The notes under the pieces are model-generated. The model was not told the DNA's origin and did not search any database. It worked only from the letters and a program-made list of their open reading frames with translations. A stretch of DNA of 64,000 nt, from assembly GCA_013398015.1 (NCBI GenBank), contig VZRR01013415.1, positions 39,115-103,114 of the forward strand. Reading direction: 5' to 3'. This document shows positions 12,786 to 25,492 of this stretch, in pieces. The DNA comes from Oreocharis arfaki (Eukaryota; Chordata; Aves; Passeriformes; Paramythiidae). The position numbers were made by a program, and so were the translations under genes. The first letter of the stretch is position 1. Every line of letters begins with the position of its first letter.

Positions 12786-13946
12786 TGAGGTGGTAAAATC
12801 TCCCCAAATATGTCTCCAATCATCTGTACAACAACCACGTTAATAAATCAGAACAAAGACACATTGGGGCGAGCGTGGATTCCGGACTGCACCTGGTGGG
12901 TTTGTGCAGGGGGAAGTGGGGAGGGAAAAAAACCCCAACAGGAATGAGAGGTTTGAAGAAAAAGCAGCTGAGGTTTGTGGAAACCCAGCGGTGTGTGAAC
13001 GTGGGGAGCATCTGATGGAGACACAAGTGCCACTTCCCTGGACCACAGCTGACCACAGGCCCAAGCCCCACCACGCTGCTGCACTTCCCACCTGCTAAAA
13101 CCCCAGGGAACCAAGAGAGAAACCCTTCAGGTCCCAGTTAAAGCATGAAAGCCCCCAGGGCAGTCACTGCGGCCGCTCCAGGATTTTTCCTGCGCTCTGT
13201 TTGGTGCATTCCTCACCCAGCACCCCAAGTCCCTGCTCCTGGGGGTGGGTTTGGGGCAGTGGCACCCCGCTGTGAGCAGAACACCCGGGTGCAGGGAAGG
13301 CATTCAGCAAAAATAAACGCCGAGACAGAGCTTGAAATGTTTATTTTCCAACTCCAGGCCATTCATCCAGTGACACCGCTGTGTTCCAGTGAGTCTCCCT
13401 CTGTTTATACCAGATGATTAATGAGGCACAGACTGTCTTTAACCCTGATGGATGTCACAGTCACCAGGGTACGAATTTGGGCTCAGTGTCCCACTTCTCC
13501 TCCCACCTCTGCCTGCAGCCACCACTCCGTCCTCGCTGACCCTCATGCTTCCCATTTCATGCAACCAAAATCAAGCTTTTATTACAATGTTTGTGTTCTG
13601 GCCTCTTCATCTGCCCTCAGCCATCAGCACTTTGAGGCTGGAACCTCTGATAACATGGGAAGGGGTCTGAGCTGCAGGAGAAGTGAAGGGACAGATCCAA
13701 CAATAAAAAGGGAGATAAGGGACAAGGCAACTTGGGTTTTGCCTGCCCAGATCACAAAAAGGGACAGAGATCTGCCAGGACACCCAGGCTGATGCCGAGT
13801 TTGCAGCAACCACCACAACCAGATGTAAAAAAACCAGCCTAAACCCAGGGTGATGCCACTTCCAGAGGGCACAGGGCTGTCCCTGCACCCTCAGCACCCC
13901 CCACATATCGGATCCTGCCGGGCTGTTGACCTGCTCAATCAGCACA

Positions 13947-14215
13947 CAGAACCCCGGAATGGTGTGGAAGGGAATTAAAGCTCATCCAATGCCACCCCCT
14001 GCCATGGGCAGGGACACCTTCCACTGTCCCAGGCTGCTCCAAGCCCCGTCCAGCCTGGCCTGGGACACTGCCAGGGATCCAGGGGCAGCCACAGCTGCTC
14101 TGGGCAACCTGTGCTGGGGTCTCACCACTCCCACAGGGAAGAATTCCTTCCCAATATCCCTCCTAACCCTGCTCTCTGGCAGTGGGAAGCCATTCCCTGT
14201 GTCCTGGTCTGGGAT
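13947..14215 (-). mobile_element. CR1 LINE 3' fragment
   Basis: The plus strand starts with a degenerate 'cagaaccccggaatgg' end and continues through the standard CR1 blocks in reverse order: the 'gccatgggcagggacacc' block, the 'gctgctccaagccc' block, the 'ggggcagccacagctgctc' block and the 'gaagaattccttcccaata' block. It is a 5'-truncated copy of about 270 bp with no coding capacity. Confidence 0.9.
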
Positions 14216-16921
14216 GGGATGGCCTGTGCAACAGCAGGATCTCTGGCATCAGGTGGGATTCACCTTTCTCCAGGGGGAAGAGCTTTAAACTCTCTGAAGG
14301 AGGAGGGGAACAATGCCAGGGTTGCCTGTGGCACGCTGTGTCTGACCCCCCCAGGGTCAGGAGGATGTGCTGGGCACGCTGCAGCACACGTGGAGTTTTA
14401 CAGACATGAGCCAGAGGTAGCAGGAGCCAACAGGGAAACCCCAGAGCAAGAGCTCAGAGAATGAAGGGATGCTCCTCTAAGAATGTGACCTCCAAAGGTC
14501 CCTTCCTACCAAACCATTCAGTGTTTCTGAATGGGGCTGCATTGAAAGCAGACTGAACGTGTCACTGCAACAATGCCTCTGCATCCCCCCAGAGCACAGC
14601 TCCAGGCAGCAGCAGTGCACACATTTCTCCGGCACTCAGAGCTCAAATTGAAAAGCTGCCATTAACATTAAAAGGAAAAAATGGCTTTTTAAGAACTCCA
14701 TACGTTTCTATTTCTTTCCCCTTCCTTTCCTCCTTTCTGATTCACCCTTCTGATATTTTGCTTGGACTCCAGTCCTAACGCATTCATCCTTCTCAGCACA
14801 TTTTTGGGCTCCTTCCACCATTGTTCTTGGAAACTTTTTTTTTAAGGACATATATTTAGATATAGAACCTGGTCTCCCACGTTAAAAAAATCCTACGTCA
14901 GGCTGGAAAGGGAAGAGCATCGAGGAAGGGAGCTGGGCCCAAGGATGACAGGGTGACAGGGCCTCCAGGTGCCAGCAGAGGGGGTGGGGACATCTGTCCG
15001 TGTCTGGAGTTTGATGGCTCTGTCTCCAGCACGGAATGTCTCCCAAAAAGCTTTGCTGGCACCAGTGGAGGGTCAGGGGAGGAAAAGGAGTGACCACAGC
15101 CCCGTGGCTCCTCAGCAGCCCTTCGCAGCCCACGCCAGCCCTGACCCACCTGGAGGAAGAGAAGCACATCCCAAAACCACGTAACACACTCAGATACATT
15201 TGCAGCAAGGTTTTGGGGTTCCAGTGGCCACAGCCACCCCACGCTGCTTCCCTGTTTGACCAAACTGGGACCATCCAGCTGCCTACAGACACCACCTGGA
15301 GCCCGCAGAGGGGGTGGGTTTGGCCAGCCTGGTTTTAATAACCCCCGAGCACTCAGCCCGCACCCAGACATGTCATCCTGAGAGGCAGCTCCGAGTCCAA
15401 GAAGCACTCGCAGGCTTTTCATAAACACACTTTAATAATCTTCATCAAGAATTTTAATACAGAGCGAGCTGCCTGCCAGGAAATGCATTTACACTGTCAG
15501 CTGCCGAGAGAAACAGCCCTGCACTGCTGCTCAATACCAGAAACACCCTCCCTCCCTCCCAGCTTTTCCTCTCTTCCTCCGTGGATGAAGTGTGGTGCTT
15601 CGGAGGGGCTAAAAACCTTGGCAGGGAGCCAGGCAGCTCCCTGGAGCATCCCCTGAATTGGGGGCAGCCCCTCCCAGTGCCATCCTGCTCCCACCTCCTC
15701 CTGAGCTGGCCTTGTACTTCACCTCTTTTTTCATTTTGGGGGGGTTTTAAGATTGAAACCAGCATTTTTTTTTCCTCTCCCGCTGACCTGCTGAAGGTGC
15801 TGCTGGTGGTGATGGCGAGGGGAGGGTGTGTTTTCAGGCTATGGGAAGAACAGGGGGTTGTGAGCTACGGATACAATTACAAAAGCTTTTCTTTCACGGC
15901 AAAGATTAACGGGATCAGAACGCATTTCCTTGCTGGCTGTGGTATTAAGCAATTAAAGGGATTAAGCGAGGGCTTTACCATCCTCTGGCGCATCAGGTTT
16001 TGGTTTGTGCCAGAGGCAAAATACCCAATTCGATGTAGTCCGAGCCCAGGGGGCTGGAATGGTGGGAATCATATTTTACAGCCTTTTTCCCAACAGCTGA
16101 AAACACTCTGGCTGTAACCACGCTCCATGTGCTGCTCCGAGACACCCGCACCCCGCTGAGCCTGCTCCCCCTAAGGATGGACAGAGACCCCTCCGTGCCC
16201 CCCTGCAACTGCCCCAAAGCCGAGTGTCACCTGCAGGGAAGGGCCCAGAGAGCTGAGAGGGGAAGGGAGAGGTTGGAGAAACACCCCAGGGGGACTTGAG
16301 CACCAGCAGCTCCCTCCCCACACTCATTGAACCCTGTACTAGGAGGGTGTTTGAACACCAGCTCCTGGCACATCGGGCAGTTTGTCTATTTATAAGTCTG
16401 TTCTCAAGTGATTGACAAAAAGGGATGAAAAAACCAACCTCGATGCAGGGAAACCAAACGATGAGATTAGAAACGCACACAGCAGATGTCCTCGCCGAAC
16501 CTCATTTAGCAGGGGTGGGGAATGCCAGCTTTCCACCACGAATGGCACTGCCACCTCCGCTGCCTCCCTTCTCCTTGTGAAGTTCTCGCCTTATTTATTT
16601 GCTCGAGATGAAAAAAGCTGGGGGAAGGAAGCTGCCCAGCAGAAACACCAACCTTCTGCCAAGCGTTTTGAAGTCGCAGCACAAGTCGCCTTTTACAGGC
16701 AGGGGTGCGCAGGGGAAGGGGTAGAGAAAAGGTCAGTTCTGCTGGAGGAAACCCCCAAAATGCTTTGAAGAGCTGAAGGGGCTTTTTCATCACACACACA
16801 GATTGTGGAGGGTCAAAGTGCCAGACAGATTGGGGCACAGAGGGATGGGAAGGATGGGTGGGAGGTGCCAGTGTGGTTACGGGTATGGCTCTGTCCCTGC
16901 CAGGGCAATGCAGGCTGCAGG
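14216..16921. other. Unassigned noncoding stretch
   Basis: No gene or repeat is recognised. The stretch holds a 9-T run near 14838 and an AT-rich unique patch at about 15860-15990. Open frames of up to about 178 codons lie on both strands (for example 14898-15428 minus and 15581-16117 plus) and show no recognisable domain. Confidence 0.45.
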
Positions 16922-17125
16922 GTAGAATCCCAAAATAGTTTGGGTTGGGAGTGACTTTAAATCTCATCCAGTGCCCCCCCCTGCCATGGGCAGGGACACC
17001 TCCCACTGTCCCAGGGTGCTCTAAGCCCTGTCCAACCTGGCCTTGGATACTTCCAGGGATGCAGGGGCAGCCACAGCTTCTCTGGGCATCCAAGCCAGGG
17101 CCTCAGCACCCTCACAGTAATACAA
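16922..17125 (-). mobile_element. CR1 LINE 3' fragment
   Basis: The plus strand carries a CR1 3' end in reverse complement, starting 'agaatcccaaaatagtttgg' and continuing through the CCATGGGCAGGGACACC and GGCAGCCACAGCTTCTC blocks to about 17118, where similarity ends. Confidence 0.9.
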
Positions 17126-18404
17126 ATAAACCTGAAAATCAGTAAGAATATAAAAGGTGCAATCCCTCAAAACCTCTCTGGAGCAGACAGGAAGCTTCTG
17201 TGACTCTCTGAGCCTGAACACAGAGAAATGAATTTTTGCCAATAACGTCCTTCTTCAGCTCCTCAAGGCATCCACAGAACTGCTCCCGTGTCCCCCAGGG
17301 TTCACTCCCTTTCCCCGCCCAAGGGATGCTCCAAATCTGGGGCAGTGTCCACCTGCCTGCCCCTACCTGGCACAGCAATAACAAGATCTGTCAGGAAATG
17401 ATGCCCCCCAAGACCTGGGAGAAAAAGAAACTCCCGAGAGCCTTCAGTTGTGCCACAGGACTCTCAAGGTTGCACCCAGGAGCTTCCTCGGCTCGAGGAG
17501 CTGCGTTTCTCCAGGTGATCCTTGCAGAGGCTTCTCCCTGTGCCTGAGGCATCCTAAAAAAACCACGCCCTGGAGCATGCACTGAGTGGCCACGGGGAAA
17601 ATGCAGGTATCCAGGTGCCTCCCATCAGGCTGCAAGCAGCAGGCTGCACTGCCACGGAGCTGCTGCTCCCCGGGGGCTCAGCTTTCCAGAGATGTTGTAC
17701 CTTGTTTGTGTTTCTATGGAATTCCCCTCCCTGCTGGCTCCCCTCCTGCAGCCCCCACCGGCTACATCTCCACGAGGTTAATTTCAACATGAAGAACAGC
17801 CTCCCAGGAGCAACTGTGGCTGATTTAAAATAATAAAAAATGAAAATCTCAGGTTTGATGACTAATCCCGGGAGAGCGCTTTAAATTAGTGCTAGCCAGT
17901 CGGCCACAATGTCATGGGGAAAATTCCTGCTGGACTTCTCTCCTCAGTCCACTCCCTGGCTTCATTTTCCATCCCCAGCTCCTTCCAGCCTGCAAACATA
18001 TACAGTGTTGCCTCGGCAACTGGGAGAGGAGATATATGTACACGAAGAAATGAGACAATCTCTTTCCTCCGCGATCGCCTGGAAGGTGGAAAATGGAAAC
18101 CTATCCTGGTCTTAAAGCTACGTCAGCCTGTACCAGACACACTCACAGCTCAGCCTGCTCTTAAACATGCCACCTCCAGCTCCCACGGGAGGATAAACAC
18201 CCCTCCTCTCAAGGGTATGTGTTGTACCAGCTCTCATCCCATGGGATGCTCGAGACTCTCAGGCTCACCGAAAACTGTGCTTTGCCCAAAGGTGTTTTCT
18301 CTCTTGCACACACCAGCTGGCTGACTCCCCCAGGAAAGCCTCCTTGCTTCCAGTCCCACCAGCATTTCTTCCAAAAAAGTTCCTCACCTGGTATTTCATT
18401 GATT
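17126..18404. other. Unassigned noncoding stretch
   Basis: I see nothing recognisable in these 1.3 kb apart from an AT-rich patch at about 17820-17900. The openings are short and without motifs. Confidence 0.45.
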
Positions 18405-18572
18405 TCCAGACTGGCTTGGGTTGGAGGGACCTTAAAGATCCTCCAGTGGAACACCTTCCACTGTCCCAGATTGCTCCAAGCCCCGTCCAACCTTGGACAC
18501 TTCCAGGGACCCAGAGGCAGCCACAGCCTCTCTGGGCACCCTGTGCCAGGGCCTGCCCACCCTCACAGTCAA
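18405..18572 (-). mobile_element. CR1 LINE 3' fragment
   Basis: The plus strand shows a CR1 in reverse complement with 'ggcttgggttggagggacc' followed by the fixed CR1 blocks up to the 'gcccaccctcacag' block. The block holding 'gccatgggcagggac' is missing, an internal deletion of about 20-25 bp compared with the other copies here. Confidence 0.88.
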
Positions 18573-20382
18573 TTTGCCCCACCAAACAAAAGATATTCCT
18601 GTTAAACCCCACTGTTCCCTGCGCCAGGGGCATAACCAGACAAATCCTAACCTCGTTTCACATCGGCATTGTCACTTGGAAAACCAGGACAGCAGCATCA
18701 CCACCCCCCTGAGCATTTGGGAACATCCCTCGGGAGCGACTCTGAAATGCAAACCTGGGATAGCAGAGGACAGCACATCGTTACTCACTCAGACAAAGTG
18801 AAACATGCTTTGCCAAAGCGTGAAAAATGTTTATATCCAAGTACAAAGTGTCTCTCAAATTTACAGTTCCCTGCACGCTCTGGAACCTGGACTGTATTGG
18901 TGGGAATGGCTGTGAAGGTAAACTGACTCCTGCCATTAAAACGTGCCCGTGCTGGGGTGCAGAGAAGATGAAGTGAAAAAAAAAAAAAAAAGGGTGGGAA
19001 AATGGGATTTGATCTGCTTTTTAAAGCAATAATGGTTTCACTGAAAAGCCTCACAATCTGTAACATGCAGGGTGGAGCAGGATTAGGATCATAAATAACT
19101 CCAGGGAAGAAAAATGATGCCTTTTCACACGCTGGTAGCGTGTGATCTTTAAAACCAAAGAAAGATAAAATAAATGCCTTCAAATATTCCCATTTTCCAT
19201 CCAGAAGGATTGTTTTTAACTTGTTGTACAGGGATCACTTCATTCTGTGGATGCAGTGTGGCCACCTCTGGGCTGGAATGCAGCAGTGCCTGTGCCACGC
19301 TGGGTCCTGCTGCAGCAGGGGATGGATATTTATCCCATTAGAATGATGAGCTGTTAGAGATAACAACCTCTGGAAGGGTAATTAAAAACTGTTTTGGCAG
19401 TGAGGCCAGTCTTGAGTAGATGTGAGGGCCCAAGAGAATTTTCCACGTCAGGAACCATCCTGGGATGTGACTGGAGTGGGGATGCTGCTGCTCCCAGCGC
19501 TGCCGGTCCCTTTCCTCCTCTATTTTTGATAATTGAGCATCCCAGGTTTCCACCACGAGGCCTGTTCCACCTCTGAACAAGCCTAAAGACAAAGACTTGA
19601 GACACAAATGGTAAATGCCACCCCAAAAGCGAGGGGTTTGCTTGTCCCAGCAGGAGGAATGCCAGATTCCCGGCTGAATCGGCCGCATCCCGGAGCTTTG
19701 GCCATTCTCTCACCGGTGGAGGGCAGGGAAATTCAGACCTATTGATGGCTGGGAATACAGACCCAGTAAAAACGCAGGTGGAACTTTAGGTAGTTGGGAT
19801 GCATTTCCTTAAACTGGAATTTAGGCAGGAATCCAAGACTAACACCCTCCACCTTCCCTCTTGCAAACAGTGCCGAGGGCTCTTTAACAGCCACAGTGGT
19901 CGAGGCCTGGGTTAATGTCTTATCCATAAGTTATTCACTATTTCCTTTTAAAGACAAAATAGTTGGAATACCACTCTTGCTCTCTTTAAATTACAGTTGT
20001 AGCTGTTACAAAACCCCCTCTGCACTATTTCCAGGGCTGGGAAGTGTCCGTTTCTCGGGAGCCCCACCTCAGTTTTATGGGAACTGCAGCGTTAGGGAGT
20101 TTATAGCGGCGTTAATACCCACAGAGATAAAAGCGGATCCTTGTTACCATCAGAGCTCAGTGGAGCTGGGAAAAGAGGATTCCCAGGCTTCTGCTTGTGT
20201 CCCAGTGTATCCTGGGTGGGTTTTTGGGGCAGGGACATCTCCTGGCCCTTCTGTGAGGTGACATCAGGGGTTGTGATGTCCTGGGGGGCTCTCTGAGGAA
20301 TGTGAGCTGCTCCTGCTGTCCCAACCCAAAACCTGAGAACCAGCCAGCTGTGATAACCTGATTTTCACACCAAAACAATTCC
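18573..20382. other. Unassigned noncoding stretch
   Basis: No gene or dispersed repeat is recognised. A 16-A run lies at 18976-18991. The DNA from about 19740 to 20130 is AT-richer and nonrepetitive. Confidence 0.45.
18976..18991. repeat. 16-A homopolymer
   Basis: This is an uninterrupted run of sixteen A. It could be the tail of an old retroposed sequence, but no recognisable body precedes it. Confidence 0.85.
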
Positions 20383-20492
20383 ATAGAATCCCAGAATCCC
20401 AGAATGGGTTGGGTTGGAAGGGATCTTAAAGATCATCCAGTACCAAGCCCCTGCCATGGACAGGGACACCTCCCACTCTCCCAGGTTGCTCA
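20383..20492 (-). mobile_element. Short CR1 LINE 3' fragment
   Basis: The plus strand begins with two tandem copies of the octamer-like CR1 terminal repeat (agaatccc agaatccc), followed by 'gggttgggttggaaggg' and the GGACAGGGACACC block. It is truncated after about 110 bp at 'ccaggttgctc'. Confidence 0.9.
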
Positions 20493-21405
20493 TATGAACA
20501 GTCAGTGACCTGAATCCATCCTGGTCCTGAACACCTTGGAAAACTGGGAATGGTTAACCACAGGTCTGGATCCATCCAAGGCTTCCAGCCTGCTCAGGGA
20601 ATTAGGTCCCATAGCAAAGTTTGATTAACATTTTGCCCTCGTCTTCTTTTGAGTTTTTCAGACCTGTGCTGAAAAAACGAACGGAGGAAAGCCCAAACTA
20701 TTTTGTTTTCTGGCATCAGAACTCCTACTGGGAAGCTAATTCCCACATAATAGATCATTGCTGGGAGATACAGCTTTAGATAGAGACAAATGGAACAGGC
20801 AGAGCACTTCAGTGCCCAGAGCAGACAGGGTTTGGCCGGAATGGTGATGAAGGGAATCCTTTGCTAAGGTTGGAGGATGCAGCCTGAAATCAAGGCTCTT
20901 TTTGGCTCCCAAAGGGTAACGTTTTCCCAAATGCCTCAGAGCCTTTAATCCTACCGGGATTTAGGGCTTAGTTTCTTAAACAATTTGTAAACTTGTCCCA
21001 GGAATGATTCTCACACATCGCTGCAAGGCTCTGTGAACTGGTGTGGATTTAAGGACCAGTGCCCAGCATCTCCTCCTCCTCTCCTGCAGGAATTATTCCA
21101 CGTGGACACACGCAGGTAAGGATTAGGTCCTTCCTTAGATGCTCCTGTCCTCTGATATGAGGTACCAAGGGCTACCAAAATGTTCCAGCCACCACTGAGG
21201 AGCTGGAAAGGCCATTGACAGGAGAAGTTTTCCATCCATCCACAGCACAGACAGCGGCAGCATTCTTGGAATAGCTCAGAAAATCAGGGCTCCAGAGAGA
21301 TGCCATTAGGAGGGGAAAAAACTGATGTGGGTTTGCTGCCCTGCACCACAGCCAGTAATATAAATAATATAAATAATATATATAAATCTGTATATGTGCC
21401 TACAA

Positions 21406-21438
<33 letters not shown>

Positions 21439-23454
21439 CACACATAAAACAAAGGAGATTCCATACTCTGGAAAAAGAGCTCAGTAAACCCAGCTCCCCT
21501 TTCAGTACTTGGTAAAAACATCAGGCACAAGGTCAGGCAAATTGTAGCAAATAAGACTTGACACGAATTCCTGACCGGCTGTTTCTCCCCTAAAAGAGAA
21601 CCATTTTCTGGTCTTCCTGGTCTTTCTAACCTCATTTGTGTGAAAAGGTAAAACTAACAAGAAATGGGTACTCGGGAATGACAATCTCTGTGATTTTCAG
21701 GACAACCTCTGCCTAATCCCGATCGGACACAGCAAAGATAATTCAGCATCAACGTGGAGCTCAGCCAAAATGGAATGGGGTAAACGTGCCTGAGGAGGAG
21801 TTGCAGAAGACAATGCCTGGGAAGGAAAGTGGGATATTTTACTGCTGAGGTTTCTCTGCAGGTGTGCTGAGAGAGGATTTTGGGGCTGCTCCCATTCCAC
21901 AGAGCACAAACCTTCCCTGTTACAGCCTCAGGTGCACTTGGAGTCACTCAGAATAAACCCCCACACTGCGCTTCAAGCCTCTGCTTCAGTTATCCCCAAG
22001 TCACAGCACCCCTCTGACAAATAGTGGGGGTTAAGAGGGAAAAAACCATCCAAGAGCAGAGTGTTCCCATGAATTTTCAGGAAAGATGGCCAGATGCTGG
22101 TGTTGCTGCCCGTTTTTCCTGCACGTTTGCATCCCGCAGCAATACTTGTGGCTGGCACGCGGCAGCCTGGATGGGCCTCCTCCATCTCCTCCTCCAGGAC
22201 AGCATTCCTGAGGACAACCCCCTTCCAGCAATTTGGGGCATTTTGCCGTCACTTTGCTCGTCCTTTCCCACCCTGCTCTGGTTTTCCTGGGATATGGGAT
22301 TGCCGGCGAATGCAAACCCGGCAGGGCTTCCCACCTCATCTTCCTCAACACCCTCAAGGAGAATCTTCCAAAGGCTCCCAAAAGAGAAAGCACCCACATC
22401 ACAGCCAGAGCCCTTCTTGAGCCCAGCCATTTCAGCCAGCAAATAAACTCAGAAAAGGGAATGTAGAGCAGCTCTACTAAAGCATTAGCACAAAAAAACC
22501 CCACACCAAGAGTCATTTTCCCTGCTCTATTTTCGCATTTCTTGACAGGAATGGCAGCAGCTGCAGTGGAAGGAAAAAGAAAGGCCTGGCCCAGAGCTCT
22601 TTGATATGTTGGTAAGTGCTCCTAAACGCCCATTTGCATTTGGATGGAGGATCTGGATCACTTTGTAGTCCGTCAAGGAATGTATTTCAGTTTCGTGAAA
22701 GACGTCAGTGAAAGAGAAAAGGTGTTTCCTTTGATATTTCTCTTTAAAAGGTTTCAGGCTTCCTTTTGAAAAGGATCTGCCAGAACCTCGCAAGAGGAGA
22801 AACATCCAGTTTGGACGTTTCTAACAGGAAACTTCCATTTGCAAATAATTTCTCCCTCTCCCCTCTCCCCTCAGGATCCCTCTCATCTCGTCTTCCCCCT
22901 CCCTGTGCCTTGAATGGCAAATTGTTCTCCTCTCCAGATTAATTCCTTCACTCCTGCCAGGCACAGCTTTAGCTACGCTGCAGAGCCCAGTGGGTCTAAG
23001 GGAACATCCCACGGTCCCCTGCAGATGTTTCACGGTTCCATTCAGTGCCAAAGGCACCTGCTGCTTTCCCAAGTCACCTCCCCCCTTTTGTTTCAGGCTG
23101 GTAAGGAGACAGACAATTATAAATCAAAGATGGCACGTTCTGGGATAGGGTCAGAATCGACAGAACGTGGTTCTCAGGGAGGGTTAACTTGGGGCTGGTG
23201 ATAATTCACAGTCTAAATCCAGCTAAAACGAAGCCAATGCTCCTGTCAGGGGGTTGGGGGGATCCAGCTCTCCCCCCACCTGGCTCCAGCCAAGGGGCTG
23301 AATGCTGAGAAGATTTTGCCTTGCAGATAATCTCACCTGGAGGCTGCTCTGTGCAGGACCTCTCTCCAGCAGGCCCGTTTGGCTTCTAACATTCAGGTGT
23401 TTTTCCATCTCTGTTGTCTTATGGAGCCCAAACTCAAATCCTGGCTTCATTATA
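20493..23454. other. Unassigned noncoding stretch
   Basis: No gene is recognised. The only clear element is the CA/TA microsatellite near 21.4 kb. An open frame of 161 codons on the minus strand (22031-22516) has no recognisable domain and is overlapped by frames on the other strand. Confidence 0.45.
21355..21446. repeat. AATAT-rich and (CA)n(TA)n microsatellite
   Basis: An AATATAAAT-type run (21355-21387) is followed by a pure CA run (about 21406-21424), a TA run (about 21424-21438) and a final ACACAC. Compound CA/TA arrays mutate quickly, so the exact length is likely polymorphic. Confidence 0.93.
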
Positions 23455-23735
23455 CATGGAATGGTTTGGGTGCAAGGGACCTTAAAGCTCATTGCATCCC
23501 ACCCCCTGCCATGGCAGGGACACCTTCCACTGTCCCAGGGTGCTCCAAGCCCCAATGTCCAGCCTGGCCTTGGGCACTGCCAGGGATCCAGGGGCAGCCA
23601 CAGCTGCTCTGGGCACCCTGTGCCAGGGCCTCACTGCCCTGACAGGGAGGAATTTATTCCCAATATCCCATCCAGCCCTGCCCTCTGGCAGTGGGAAGCC
23701 ATTCCCTGTGTCCTGTCCCTCCATCCCATCGAAAA
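23455..23735 (-). mobile_element. CR1 LINE 3' fragment
   Basis: The plus strand reads as a reverse-complement CR1 from 'catggaatggtttgggtgc' through all standard 3' blocks to 'gtcctgtccctccatccc'. It is about 280 bp, 5' truncated and noncoding. Confidence 0.92.
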
Positions 23736-25367
23736 GGAGCCCTACTGCCCGCAAGGGCTTCACCCACCCAAGCAGAGAGGTGAAACAGTAAAACACCTTC
23801 TCTGCTCGGGAGCTGATCCAGGTTTAACCTTCTTTTGCTTTCCTCCCACAGCCCAGGGGTTCATGAGCTCCCTCCCTGCACACCTGGCAGGGTCTGGCTC
23901 AGCTGCCCTCCTCCCAGGCTGCTGCAACGCCCGAGCAGAGCACAGAGATAAAGCAGGAGCGAGGGCAGGGCTGCTCCTTGGCTGTGCCACCCCCGAGAAT
24001 CCCGGAGCCCTTCCCTGCACAGGGCTTTGGGCTCCCACATGAATGCCCCCTTTGAGCTGCTGTTACCAAACACAACTCCTGCTCCAAATCACGACACAAA
24101 TGATTTTTTTTGGATGCCTCGAGCCAGCAGTAAAAGTATCCCTTGTTTTCACCTTCTCAGCCCCAGCAGAATGCTCTTGTCCTGCCAACCCAACCAGAAA
24201 AACAGGAAAGGCTGGAAAAATCACCCAAAAAATGGGTGTCACACCACTCAAAGACACCCTTCCAGAGCGGGTTTGCTGCAGCCGCTGGAATATCACTGAT
24301 ACCTGCAGACTGAAAGGAGAAGTAAAGGCAGGCTGGACTTACCTCGGCTACACCTATGTGCCATTTTCCCCTGAATCATTCTGGAAGATTCATAAATAGC
24401 TCAAGTTCAGGCTGCTTTTGCAAACTGTTCCAAAAGGAAACAATTTTGAGGGAGTAAAAATAGGCCCCTTGAACTTTTTCACCAACCTAGGCACCAGGCT
24501 GGTTCCTCTCATGCCTATGATTTTCCAGTTCCAAGCAGATTGCCACTTCTAAATTTTCACCTTTTAAATTTAGTTGAAAGAATGGGAATAGAAACGGAAA
24601 GAAAAATTCCCTACGGACCAAAACAAGTCTTGATTTGATAAGAAACACTTCAGATTTTTTACTAGCTGAGAAAAATCAACACAATTATTTGGACTGAGCC
24701 ACAAGCACTTTCTTAATTATTAAGCTTTTAGGAGCTGCTTGTAAACCACAGAAACCATTACTCACACAGGTCAGGCTTTGTATACCTGACCTGGGAAACC
24801 TCGCAGAGGGCGGAATTTAAGACTTCCTGAAAATTCTGTGGAGCCCAGGTTCTCTGCTGGGTCCTTGCACTCGGGGAAGGAGCTGAAACCTCCCTCAAAG
24901 AGCTGCAGATGCCACGGGGGGGCTTGGTCTGGAACAGGCTCCGAGCAGAGGCTGATGTTTCATGGGATGAGAGCACCAGCCCCAGTTCACAGAGCAATCT
25001 GTCAGCTGTTTTCATGTCGAGTTTGGGAACGTGGGGAGAGCAGATGGGCTGGGGACTGAGCTTTGCTCATCCCAGCTCTGGGTGAGGGGGACACGGCCGC
25101 TCGCCCCTCGCTGTGGGAACGGGCAGGGAAGGAGCTGGAGAGGGGAAATTCGGGTGCACAGGAGGCTCTGCAGGGCTGACATCACCCCCCTTCCGCGGGC
25201 TGGGGGTGATTTAAAACAGGCGTGGGGCCGGGTGGGCCTGGGGGGAATTCTGGGGGCGGCAGCCTGGAGGAAACCCGCCCAAAATTCCACGCTGGAGGTT
25301 GGGGATGAAGTGCTCCAACAGCCTCCAAACCAGCCCTGGAGCAAGCAGCGAGGCAGGGAGGCAAATC
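23736..25367. other. Unassigned noncoding stretch
   Basis: No gene or repeat is recognised. The stretch is AT-rich at 24400-24750 and GC-rich at 25020-25330, where openings of up to about 160 codons lie on both strands. Confidence 0.45.
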
Positions 25368-25492
25368 CTAGAATCCCTCAATGGTTTGGGTTAGAAAGGA
25401 CCTTTCCAGCCCAACCCCTGCCAGGAGCAGTGTGTAAGATGGACCTTCCACTCCATCAGGCTGCTCCACGCCTCACCCAAAACATTGGGGAA
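25368..25492 (-). mobile_element. Degraded CR1 LINE 3' fragment
   Basis: The plus strand has 'agaatccctcaatggtttgg' followed by a diverged CR1 body (ccaacccctgccaggagc...ccttccactccatcaggctg). It is more diverged than its neighbours and so probably older. Confidence 0.75.

Larger units (their letters stand above)
9233..13946. other. Unassigned noncoding stretch, GC-rich centre
   Basis: No gene is recognised. From about 10.0 to 12.0 kb the DNA is GC-rich and long openings are common in all frames (for example 218 codons at 10020-10676 and 220 at 10723-11385). They overlap each other on both strands and contain no known domain. The stretch includes the CpG-rich block at 10.0-10.5 kb and an AT-richer patch at 12.6-12.75 kb, listed separately. 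Confidence 0.45.
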